Shown: positions 1-6,162 of the stretch, one piece after another | Layout of the letters: each line of letters begins with the position of its first letter | Position numbering within the stretch: the stretch's first letter is position 1 | DNA from: Spirochaetota bacterium | GTDB lineage: Bacteria > Spirochaetota > B62-G9 | Length of the DNA stretch: 6,162 bases | Assembly (NCBI GenBank): GCA_026990615.1 | Contig: JALXDB010000226.1 | Span: 1 to 6,162, forward strand | Reading direction: 5' to 3' | The notes under the pieces: generated by a model | What the model was told of the DNA's origin: nothing | What the model saw: the letters and a program-made list of their open reading frames with translations, nothing else | The model's database searches: none | Made by a program: the position numbers and the translations under genes

Positions 1-214
1 AACCGGTTCTTACATACAAAAACATACCCAACCCCGGAACCGCAGACACCCCATGGCTGCATCTATCGGGCTATTACAATCCGCCATAACTAGACAAAGA
101 TCTGATCACAAAACCGGCTATCCACTTCATTCGCTCTACAGACATCTCAAACCACTGTTCTTAAAGTGGAATTAATCCATCTTCTGTCAGCGTCACCCTA
201 AGCGCCAGTGCCAA
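1..214. other. Region downstream of hslU with no recognised gene
   Basis: This stretch follows the hslU stop codon and runs to the window edge. By hand count it is about 47% G+C, unevenly spread: roughly 53% in the first 60 bases, 38% at 121-180 and 59% at 181-214. A sample of adjoining hslU is nearer 37%. One plus-strand frame is open from the left edge to TAA at 173-175; its first ATG (53-55) would give 40 residues, with no ribosome binding site before it and no family I recognise. On the minus strand only short open pieces occur. There is no T-tailed hairpin, tRNA or start of codY. It may be the 3' end of a convergent gene, a degraded insertion or a poorly assembled contig end; the sequence does not decide. 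Confidence 0.6.
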
Positions 215-1591
215 CTATAGTATATATTTAGAAAGATCCTTGTTCTCAAGAACGTCTTTCAGCTTATCCCTCACATATTCAACCGTTATTGGTATTGTTT
301 GCCCTTTTAACTCCGGTGCATTAAAGGATATATCTTCAAGAAGTAGCTCCATTATAGTGTGAAGTCTTCTTGCCCCTATATTCTCGGTTTGAGAATTGAC
401 AAAAGTTGCAATCTCAGCTATCTCTCTTATCGCCTCTGGCTTAAAATCGAGTTTTACACCTTCTGTTTCTAAAAGAGCAGAATACTGCTTAACCAGAGCA
501 TTTTTTGGCTGGGTCAATATCTTTTCAAGGTCCTCCGTTGACAGTGAACTGAGCTCAACCCTTATAGGGAACCTGCCCTGAAGCTCCGGAATAAGATCAG
601 AAGGCTTGCTCATATGAAAAGCTCCGGCCGCTATAAATAGTATGTGGTGAGTTCTAACTGCTCCGTACTTTGTAGAGACAGTCGATCCTTCAACAATCGG
701 CAGAATATCCCTCTGAACCCCCTCTCTGGATACGTCAGGCCCATGGGTTGATCCTTTTTGGGCGATTTTGTCTATCTCATCGAGAAATACAATACCCATC
801 TGTTCGACTCTTTCTATGGCTATCTTGACAACCTTATCCATATCAATCAATTTATCCTTTTCTTCCTCTTCCAGGATCTTTCTTGCCTCCCTGACGGTAA
901 CCTTTTTCTTTTTTTTCTTTTCAGGAAACAGGTTGCCAAACACATTGGAGAGGTTTAAATCCATATCCTCAAGTCCCATACCGGCAAACATACCAAGAAC
1001 CTGAGTTTTATGCTGCTTGACCTCAATCTCAACAATTTTGTCCTCCATCTCCCCCCTTCTCAACATCTCCCTGAACTTTTCCCTCGTTCTCTTTCTCCTC
1101 TCCTCTGCCGAGACCTGGGTTGAATCTACAGGTTCATCAGGCTTTCTTCGGGGAAAACTTATCGGCGGAAGCAAAATATCAAGGAGGTCCTCTTCAGCGC
1201 GCTGTTTTGCTATCTCTTCGACCTCCTCACTCATCTCCTTTTTTACATCATTAACCGCCACATTTGTAAGGTCTCTTATCATAGATTCTACATCTCTTCC
1301 CACGTATCCAACTTCGGTATACTTTGTAGCCTCAACCTTTATAAAAGGTGCACCGCTGATATGTGACAGCCTTCGTGCTATTTCAGTCTTTCCAACACCC
1401 GTTGGTCCTATCATTATTATATTTTTTGGCGCAACCTCATCTCTCAGGTCTTCCGGGAGATTTTTTCTCCTATATCTGTTTCTAAGGGCAATTGCTACTG
1501 CCCTTTTTGCTTTTTCCTGACCAATAATGTACTTATCAAGCTCTGCTACAATTTCTGCAGGAGTAAGCTCACCTTCTGTTTTCCTTCTCAT
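215..1591 (-). CDS. hslU: ATP-dependent protease ATPase subunit HslU (ClpY)
   Basis: HslU is the AAA+ unfoldase of the cytoplasmic HslUV protease. Its hexamer unfolds substrates and feeds them to HslV. The 458-residue product is slightly longer than E. coli HslU (443). Visible parts in order: an N-terminal IIGQ motif (22-25), Walker A GPTGVGKT (62-69), the substrate-gripping pore loop GYVG (95-98), a charged insertion (I) domain at about 111-245, Walker B ending in DE (271-272), a sensor-1 region near 320-325, an arginine finger in ELQGR (R340) and sensor 2 in GARR (406-409). It ends in KYIL, the tail that docks into HslV pockets and activates it, so the 3' end is intact. A run of six lysines (225-230) in the I domain is encoded by an A-rich tract. 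The ATG start overlaps the hslV stop as ATGA and has a GAGGAG site 5 nt upstream. The family call is firm. Confidence 0.98.
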   Translation of the reverse strand: MRRKTEGELTPAEIVAELDKYIIGQEKAKRAVAIALRNRYRRKNLPEDLRDEVAPKNIIMIGPTGVGKTEIARRLSHISGAPFIKVEATKYTEVGYVGRDVESMIRDLTNVAVNDVKKEMSEEVEEIAKQRAEEDLLDILLPPISFPRRKPDEPVDSTQVSAEERRKRTREKFREMLRRGEMEDKIVEIEVKQHKTQVLGMFAGMGLEDMDLNLSNVFGNLFPEKKKKKKVTVREARKILEEEEKDKLIDMDKVVKIAIERVEQMGIVFLDEIDKIAQKGSTHGPDVSREGVQRDILPIVEGSTVSTKYGAVRTHHILFIAAGAFHMSKPSDLIPELQGRFPIRVELSSLSTEDLEKILTQPKNALVKQYSALLETEGVKLDFKPEAIREIAEIATFVNSQTENIGARRLHTIMELLLEDISFNAPELKGQTIPITVEYVRDKLKDVLENKDLSKYIL

Positions 1592-2136
1592 TTTATCTCC
1601 TCAACAATGATATTATCATTTGTATATATACAAATAGACGCGGCTATCTTCAAAGATTCCTCGACTATCTTTCTTGTACTCATTTTAACCCCTGATTTCT
1701 TAAATGCCTTTGCAGCTGCCACGGCATACGGCCCTCCGGAACCGATTGCCAGAATTCCATCATCCTCGGGTTTTATAACATCTCCTGTTCCGGAAATCAG
1801 ATAGAGGCTCTTTCTATCGGCAACGATCAACAGGGCCTCCAGCCGTCTAAGGGCTCTGTCAAGCCTCCATTCTTTCGCAAGCTCCACTGCAGCCCTTGCA
1901 AGATCTCCATTATACTCATTCAGCTTCCCCTCAAACTTTTCAAACAGGGCGAAGGCATCTGCTGTGGCCCCTGCAAAACCGGCAAGCACCTTGCCGTCAT
2001 ACAGTTTTCTGACCTTTGCTGCATTTCCTTTGACAATTGTCTGGCCCATTGTAACCTGGCCGTCACCGCCCATTGCAACTTCATTTTCTCCCATTACTGC
2101 CAGAACTGTTGTGCTTTTAAACTCCGTTCTGCCCAT
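1588..2136 (-). CDS. hslV: ATP-dependent protease proteolytic subunit HslV (ClpQ)
   Basis: HslV is the N-terminal-nucleophile (Ntn) threonine peptidase of HslUV, a cytoplasmic double-hexamer related to proteasome beta subunits. The 182-residue protein aligns along its whole length with known HslV. Taking Thr9 of KSTTVLAV as the mature first residue, the expected active-site positions fall in register: Asp25 in GGDGQ (mature 17), Lys41 in AAKVRK (mature 33) and Ser133 in GSGGPY (mature 125). The first eight residues would be an autocatalytically removed propeptide, as in Thermotoga-type and Bacillus-type proteins; in E. coli the catalytic Thr directly follows Met. The start is supported by a strong AAGGAGAGG site 5 nt upstream. 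The gene lies 16 nt after xerC and overlaps hslU by 4 nt, which suggests translational coupling and balanced production of the two partners. Confidence 0.98.
   Translation of the reverse strand: MGRTEFKSTTVLAVMGENEVAMGGDGQVTMGQTIVKGNAAKVRKLYDGKVLAGFAGATADAFALFEKFEGKLNEYNGDLARAAVELAKEWRLDRALRRLEALLIVADRKSLYLISGTGDVIKPEDDGILAIGSGGPYAVAAAKAFKKSGVKMSTRKIVEESLKIAASICIYTNDNIIVEEIK
1597..1602 (-). promoter_or_regulatory. Ribosome binding site of hslU inside hslV
   Basis: GAGGAG lies 5 nt before the hslU ATG. It is made of the two Glu codons near the HslV C-terminus (VEEIK), so the last codons of hslV double as the initiation signal of hslU. This supports the chosen start and coupling through the ATGA overlap. 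Confidence 0.85.
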
Positions 2137-2141
2137 ATTAA

Positions 2142-2150
2142 CCTCTCCTT
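2142..2150 (-). promoter_or_regulatory. Ribosome binding site of hslV
   Basis: AAGGAGAGG sits in the 16-nt gap after the xerC TGA, 5 nt before the hslV ATG. It is the strongest Shine-Dalgarno site in the window. It fixes the start codon and therefore the eight-residue propeptide ahead of catalytic Thr9. Confidence 0.9.
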
Positions 2151-2152
2151 AA

Positions 2153-3067
2153 TCAAGCATGTGGATGATACCTGTTATAAACCTCTTTTAATCTTCCCCT
2201 TGCTACGTGGGTGTATATCTGGGTTGTAGATAGTTTTGCATGCCCCAGCATCTCCTGTACCATTCTAATATCAGCCCCTTTTTCTATTAGATGTGTGGCA
2301 AAAGAATGTCTAAGGGTATGAGGGCTGATTCTGCTGCTAACGGCCGCCTTCTTAACACTCTTATAAACAATATTTCTCACCTGCCGTATAGAAAGCCTCT
2401 CCCCTTTTGCATTCACAAACACAGGCCCTGTCTGTTCAACGCTCAAATCATAAAGCCTTCTGAGCATGGTGATGGCAAATTCACCTATAGGGACAACTCT
2501 TTCCTTTTTTCCTTTCCCGTACAGCCTTACAAGGCCATTTCTAAAATCTATATCTTCCCAGTTGACACCTGCAACCTCGCTTATCCTTGCCCCGGTAGAA
2601 TAGAGAAAGGCAAGTATACTGGAGTCACGCACATCATTTCTACTGTTGCCGAATGCCCTCGAAAATATTTCCTGCATCTCTTTAACACTTACAATTTCTG
2701 GAAGTCTTTTTTCAAGCTTTGGATTCTCCATTGTAACTATTTCAGACTTCTGAATAACCTCTGCCTTAACCAGATATCTGAAAAACGCCTTTATCGCAGA
2801 AACTTTTCTGGCAGCCGACCTCCTTTTTAAACCCCTGGTTAGATGAAATGCAAGAAAATCACGAAGATCATTCTTACCCACCCTTTCTATATCTCTTTTA
2901 CCATTTTTCTCTACCCACTTTAGAAAGGCTATGCTGTCGTCCATATACCATCTCACTGTAAGGTTAGAACGATTCATAACCTTCAGGTAACTGTAAAAAT
3001 CTATAAGCAGTTTTTTAAATCCTTTAGTTTTTATATTACCTTCGATTTTTGATAAAATTCTATCCAT
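2153..3067 (-). CDS. xerC: Tyrosine recombinase XerC/XerD family
   Basis: This is a site-specific tyrosine recombinase that probably resolves chromosome dimers at dif with a XerD-like partner. The length of 304 residues is normal for Xer proteins. An N-terminal SAM-like core-binding domain covers about 15-105, and the catalytic domain about 120-300. The full catalytic set is visible: Arg161 in TGARISE, Lys185 in YGKGKKER, His250 and Arg253 in SPHTLRH, His276 in LGH and the nucleophile Tyr285 in QIYTH. It therefore looks active. The name xerC rests on position between topA and hslV, where XerC (CodV in Bacillus) is found; sequence alone does not separate XerC from XerD. The ATG start gives a usual N-terminus but has no clear Shine-Dalgarno, unlike its neighbours. 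The gene begins 24 nt after topA. A phage-type integrase is unlikely given the operon setting. Confidence 0.95.
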   Translation of the reverse strand: MDRILSKIEGNIKTKGFKKLLIDFYSYLKVMNRSNLTVRWYMDDSIAFLKWVEKNGKRDIERVGKNDLRDFLAFHLTRGLKRRSAARKVSAIKAFFRYLVKAEVIQKSEIVTMENPKLEKRLPEIVSVKEMQEIFSRAFGNSRNDVRDSSILAFLYSTGARISEVAGVNWEDIDFRNGLVRLYGKGKKERVVPIGEFAITMLRRLYDLSVEQTGPVFVNAKGERLSIRQVRNIVYKSVKKAAVSSRISPHTLRHSFATHLIEKGADIRMVQEMLGHAKLSTTQIYTHVARGRLKEVYNRYHPHA

Positions 3068-3091
3068 TATGGTTCAATCCATATCCAAAAC

Positions 3092-5203
3092 TTATTTTGA
3101 AACGAGGATTTCTTCCTTCTTCTCCCCTCCGACGGGTTCTCTGTATCCGCACTCTTCATTTAAACATACGTAAAACTTCTTTCCGTCGATCGTTTTTTCG
3201 AGCATCACTGTACCGCATTTCGGGCACGCTTTAGGAGCAGGTTTTTCCCATATCATAAAATCACAATCAGGATACCTCGTACATCCATAGAAAGGCCTCT
3301 TCCTCTTTGTTCTCCTTTCGACAATATATCCATCACACCCCTTTCTGGGGCATTTACCATACGGCAGGGGCATTGTGTTTCTGCACTCTGGAAATGCCGA
3401 ACATGCAAGAAAATATCCGTATTTTCCCAGCTTTTTTACCATCCTGCTGCCGCATTTTTCACAAATATAATCCGTCTCTTCATCCATAATTCCTTTATAA
3501 CTTTCGAGCTCCTTTTTTGCCTTTTCTACTACTTTCATAAAGGGAGGATAAAAATCCTTTAAAAGTTTAACCCACTCGAGCTTGCCCTCTGCTATTTTGT
3601 CGAGTTTCTCTTCCATTTGAGATGTAAAATCTATATCCAGAAGCTCTTTAAAATGCTGTTTTAAAAGGTTGTTGGTAAGCCTGCCCAAAAATGTAGGCCT
3701 GAACTGCTTATTCTTTCGCTCAATATAGTACCTGTTTATCAGAGTCGTTATTATTGGAGCGTATGTACTCGGCCTCCCAATCCCGGATTCCTCAAGGAAT
3801 TTTACAAGAGTTGCATCGGTATACCTTGGAGGAGGCTCGGTATGATGCTGCTCTTTTTTCAGCTCTTTTAACTCCAGTTTCTCTCCTTTTTTCATTTCGG
3901 GAAGCCTTTTGTTCTCCTCTTTTTCACTTATCCCTGTAAGCCTCAAAAATCCATTAAATAAGATAACCTGCCCCGATACTCTGAACAGAGCATCACCAGC
4001 CTTTATATCAACTTTAATCTGCTTTATCAAAGCCTCCTTCATCTGGGATGCTACGAACTGTTCCCAGATCAGCCTGTACAACCTGTACTGGTCCCTCGTA
4101 AGATATGGCTTTAAACTCTCGGGAGTTCTGAATACAGAAGTTGGCCTTATTGCTTCATGGGCATCCTGAGCTGAACCCCTGTTTGTAAAAACCCTGGGCT
4201 TATCCGGTAGATACTCATCCCCGAACTGATCTTCAATGAAGCTTCTCACCTCTCCCAGAGCCTGGTCTGAAATCCTAACAGAATCAGTCCTCATATAAGT
4301 AATAAGGCCCACAGCCTTCCCCTTGATGGGGATACCCTCATACAGTTGTTGAGCTACAAGCATTGTCTTTCTGGATGGAAATCCGAGCTTAGAACCGGCT
4401 GCCTGTTGTAATTTACTCGTTGTAAATGGAGCTGCAGGCCTTCTCTTTCTCTGGGATTCTGTAACCTCATGAACTACAAAGTTTTTATCCTTTATCGCCT
4501 CTATTATCTTTTCAGCTTCTTCACCTGTTTTGATATCTATCTTTTTATCTTTAAACTGGATAAGTTTTGCCGTAAACTCATCTTTATCTTTTAGTAAAAC
4601 AGCATCGATTGTCCAGTACTCCTCCGGAACAAAATTTTCGATCTCCTCTTCTCTCTCACATATAACCTTCAGGGCTACAGACTGAACACGGCCGGCTGAA
4701 AGGCCTTTTTTTATCTTCTCCCACAAAAGTGGAGAGAGAGTATAACCAACGACCCTGTCCAGAACCCTCCTGGCTTTCTGGGCATTTACCAGATTTTCAT
4801 CGATTTCACGGGGATTCTTAACGGCCTCTTTAATTGCCTTTTCTGTTATCTCGTTAAAAACAATTCTCTTAACCTCAATATTTGGATTCTCCTTTTCAAT
4901 AGCATTCTTTATATGGTAGGAGATAGCCTCTCCCTCCCTGTCGCTGTCTGCCGCAAGATACACCTTTTTACTTTTTTTTGCCTCCTGTTTTAACTCCTTT
5001 AATATTTTCCCTCTACCCCTTATTGTTATATACTCTGGCTCAAAACTGCCGTTAATATCAACAGCCATCCTGGATTTTGGCAAATCAATAAGGTGACCCA
5101 TTGAAGATTTAACAACATAATCCTTTCCCAGATACCCCTTTATCGTTTTTGCCTTGGTTGGCGACTCGACTATTACCAGAGATTTCTTATCTTTTTCACT
5201 CAT
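3092..5203 (-). CDS. topA: DNA topoisomerase I (type IA, TopA)
   Basis: TopA relaxes negatively supercoiled DNA by nicking one strand through a 5'-phosphotyrosine link. The 703-residue protein has an N-terminal Toprim domain with the acidic residue Glu13 in VESPTKAKTI and the metal-binding triad Asp86, Asp88, Glu90 in AADSDREGE. The nucleophile is Tyr303 in GLITYMRTDS, with Arg305 beside it. The conserved DAHEAIRPT (347-355) and SGIGRPSTYA (473-482) segments of type IA enzymes are present. The C-terminus carries three four-cysteine zinc ribbons: C581/C584/C601/C607, C618/C623/C641/C647 and C660/C663/C680/C685. It is a full-length topoisomerase I; there is no helicase domain (reverse gyrase) and it is not the topoisomerase III form. 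The ATG directly follows the dprA TAG with no gap, and a GGTGA-containing site lies 5 nt upstream inside dprA, so translation is likely coupled. Confidence 0.98.
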   Translation of the reverse strand: MSEKDKKSLVIVESPTKAKTIKGYLGKDYVVKSSMGHLIDLPKSRMAVDINGSFEPEYITIRGRGKILKELKQEAKKSKKVYLAADSDREGEAISYHIKNAIEKENPNIEVKRIVFNEITEKAIKEAVKNPREIDENLVNAQKARRVLDRVVGYTLSPLLWEKIKKGLSAGRVQSVALKVICEREEEIENFVPEEYWTIDAVLLKDKDEFTAKLIQFKDKKIDIKTGEEAEKIIEAIKDKNFVVHEVTESQRKRRPAAPFTTSKLQQAAGSKLGFPSRKTMLVAQQLYEGIPIKGKAVGLITYMRTDSVRISDQALGEVRSFIEDQFGDEYLPDKPRVFTNRGSAQDAHEAIRPTSVFRTPESLKPYLTRDQYRLYRLIWEQFVASQMKEALIKQIKVDIKAGDALFRVSGQVILFNGFLRLTGISEKEENKRLPEMKKGEKLELKELKKEQHHTEPPPRYTDATLVKFLEESGIGRPSTYAPIITTLINRYYIERKNKQFRPTFLGRLTNNLLKQHFKELLDIDFTSQMEEKLDKIAEGKLEWVKLLKDFYPPFMKVVEKAKKELESYKGIMDEETDYICEKCGSRMVKKLGKYGYFLACSAFPECRNTMPLPYGKCPRKGCDGYIVERRTKRKRPFYGCTRYPDCDFMIWEKPAPKACPKCGTVMLEKTIDGKKFYVCLNEECGYREPVGGEKKEEILVSK

Positions 5204-6162
5204 CTATCTCACCCTGACAAAGTATTTTCCGGGCTTCTGTTTAATAACCCCTTTAAGTTCAAGTATCACAAGCGTGCTTAAAAGTTCAGACATATTGAAG
5301 TTAGATGCCTTTTTTAAACTCTCCAATCCTATCTTATCCTCGCCAATTATATTCAAAATCTCAGACTCCCTCTGTGAAAAGTTAAATTTATCTATTTTTT
5401 TCAAAGCTACAAAATCTTTTCCCAGGATATTGAATATATCGTATGCATTTTCAACAAGAAATGCCCCATTTTTAATCAGCATGTTGTTTCCTCTGTAGAA
5501 AGTGGAATTCGGTTCGCCGGGTAACGCCATTACATCCTTCCCCTGTTCGAGTGCATACTGGGAGGTAATAAGAGCACCTGATTTTTCCGCAGCTTCAACA
5601 ATCAGAACTGCATTGGATAGGCCACTTATTATTCGGTTTCTCCTGGGAAAGTTAAATCTGTAAGGTGGCATCGACAGGGGAAACTCTGTTATAACAAGAC
5701 CCTTCTCAATAACCTCATTCCATAATTTAATATTACGCTTTGGATACGCAATATCAATTCCATTGGCCATCACTGCAATAGTCGAGCCTCCGGCCTCCAG
5801 AGCACCTCTATGTGCATAACTATCCACACCCATAGCCATACCACTTACTACTGTAACAGAGTTTTCGCTCAAGTCTTTTGATATAGAATATGCGGATGTT
5901 AATCCTCTATTAGTTGCCCTCCTTGCCCCTACCACGGCAACTTTAAATCTATTATTCAAAAGTTGTGTATTGCCCCTTGTCATAATAATAGGAGGGGGAT
6001 CGTACAGTTGTTTCAAGCTTTCAGGATACCTGTCGGAGTTTATACCAATCACTCCGATGCTGTTTTTAATATAATAATCCACCTCCTGCATCACTGCTCT
6101 TTTAAAGACATCTTTCTTTCCAGTGTAAGACACACCATTTATTTTGAACTCTTTTCTGTACT
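5204..6162 (-). CDS. dprA: DNA-processing protein DprA (Smf), N-terminus outside window
   Basis: DprA binds incoming single-stranded DNA in the cytoplasm and loads RecA during natural transformation; many non-competent bacteria also keep it. The visible 318 residues hold the Rossmann-like DprA core. Numbered from the GTG at 6131-6133, this shows VGARRAT (68-74), SGMAMGVDSYAHRGAL (97-112), NFPRRNRIISGLS (161-173) and SGALITSQYALEQGKDV (185-201) ending in a LPG turn. A C-terminal winged-helix domain (about 250-309) ends the protein. That GTG is probably not the true start: the frame stays open for nine more codons to the window edge, no Shine-Dalgarno stands before it, and family members usually have about 50-70 further N-terminal residues (a SAM or helix-hairpin-helix domain). 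The gene is therefore cut by the window, not visibly broken. It is the first visible gene of the unit and abuts topA. Confidence 0.96.
   Translation of the reverse strand, partial: YRKEFKINGVSYTGKKDVFKRAVMQEVDYYIKNSIGVIGINSDRYPESLKQLYDPPPIIMTRGNTQLLNNRFKVAVVGARRATNRGLTSAYSISKDLSENSVTVVSGMAMGVDSYAHRGALEAGGSTIAVMANGIDIAYPKRNIKLWNEVIEKGLVITEFPLSMPPYRFNFPRRNRIISGLSNAVLIVEAAEKSGALITSQYALEQGKDVMALPGEPNSTFYRGNNMLIKNGAFLVENAYDIFNILGKDFVALKKIDKFNFSQRESEILNIIGEDKIGLESLKKASNFNMSELLSTLVILELKGVIKQKPGKYFVRVR
5209..5215 (-). promoter_or_regulatory. Ribosome binding site of topA inside dprA
   Basis: AGGGTGA overlaps the last dprA codons. Its GGTGA core matches the 16S anti-Shine-Dalgarno and ends 5 nt before the topA ATG, which itself follows the dprA TAG without a gap. 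It supports the chosen topA start. Confidence 0.7.

Noticed and set aside
1..8. Palindrome AACCGGTT, with AACCGG again at 112-117
   Set aside because: It is short enough to arise by chance, and no spacing or array pattern supports an operator, repeat element or CRISPR.
152..169. Possible terminator hairpin after hslU (CCACT paired with AGTGG)
   Set aside because: The stem is only 5 bp with an 8-nt loop, and no run of T follows on either strand.
185..214. TGTCAGCG start that suggested an IS21-like transposon end
   Set aside because: An element starting here would run straight into hslU, no matching inverted end or transposase is present, and the likeness is from memory only.
1017..1520. Plus-strand open frame of 167 codons opposite hslU
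   Set aside because: It is antisense to conserved HslU coding, has a low-complexity Ser/Leu-rich product typical of a complement frame, and lacks a ribosome site.
2291..2830. Plus-strand open frame of 179 codons opposite xerC
   Set aside because: It lies wholly inside the catalytic and core-binding regions of the intact recombinase, and the product resembles no family I know.
5154..5498. Plus-strand open frame across the topA-dprA junction
   Set aside because: It is antisense to two well-supported genes; the hydrophobic look comes from the complement of Lys/Glu-rich coding.

Overview
The window holds five collinear genes, all on the minus strand. In transcription order they are dprA (its start lies beyond the right edge), topA, xerC, hslV and hslU. 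They are packed as one transcription unit: dprA and topA abut with no gap, topA and xerC are 24 nt apart, xerC and hslV 16 nt apart, and hslV and hslU share a 4-nt ATGA overlap. No promoter is visible because the upstream end is outside the window, and no convincing intrinsic terminator follows hslU.

The order dprA-topA-xerC-hslV-hslU is the well-known bacterial cluster that in many Firmicutes ends with codY. Here the coding is moderately AT-rich. HslV carries a short propeptide before its catalytic Thr, unlike the proteobacterial form, where Thr directly follows Met. TopA ends in three four-cysteine zinc ribbons, and strong Shine-Dalgarno sites precede hslV and hslU. This fits an anaerobic or thermophile-related bacterium outside the Gammaproteobacteria, for example Deferribacterota, Nitrospirota, a Desulfobacterota-like lineage or a Firmicute. 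The sequence alone does not let me choose, and the organism is an inference.

Layout from the left: 1-214 is non-coding or unrecognised and of different composition. It is followed by hslU (215-1591), hslV (1588-2136), xerC (2153-3067), topA (3092-5203) and 5'-truncated dprA (5204-6162). Functionally this is housekeeping: DNA uptake and recombination (DprA), supercoiling relaxation (TopA), chromosome dimer resolution (XerC) and ATP-dependent proteolysis (HslUV). All visible catalytic residues are intact.

I found no previously undescribed system. The points most worth a second look are the odd 214 bp after hslU and a dnaX-type slippery heptamer inside hslU. Lesser points are the HslV propeptide and the poorly marked xerC start.
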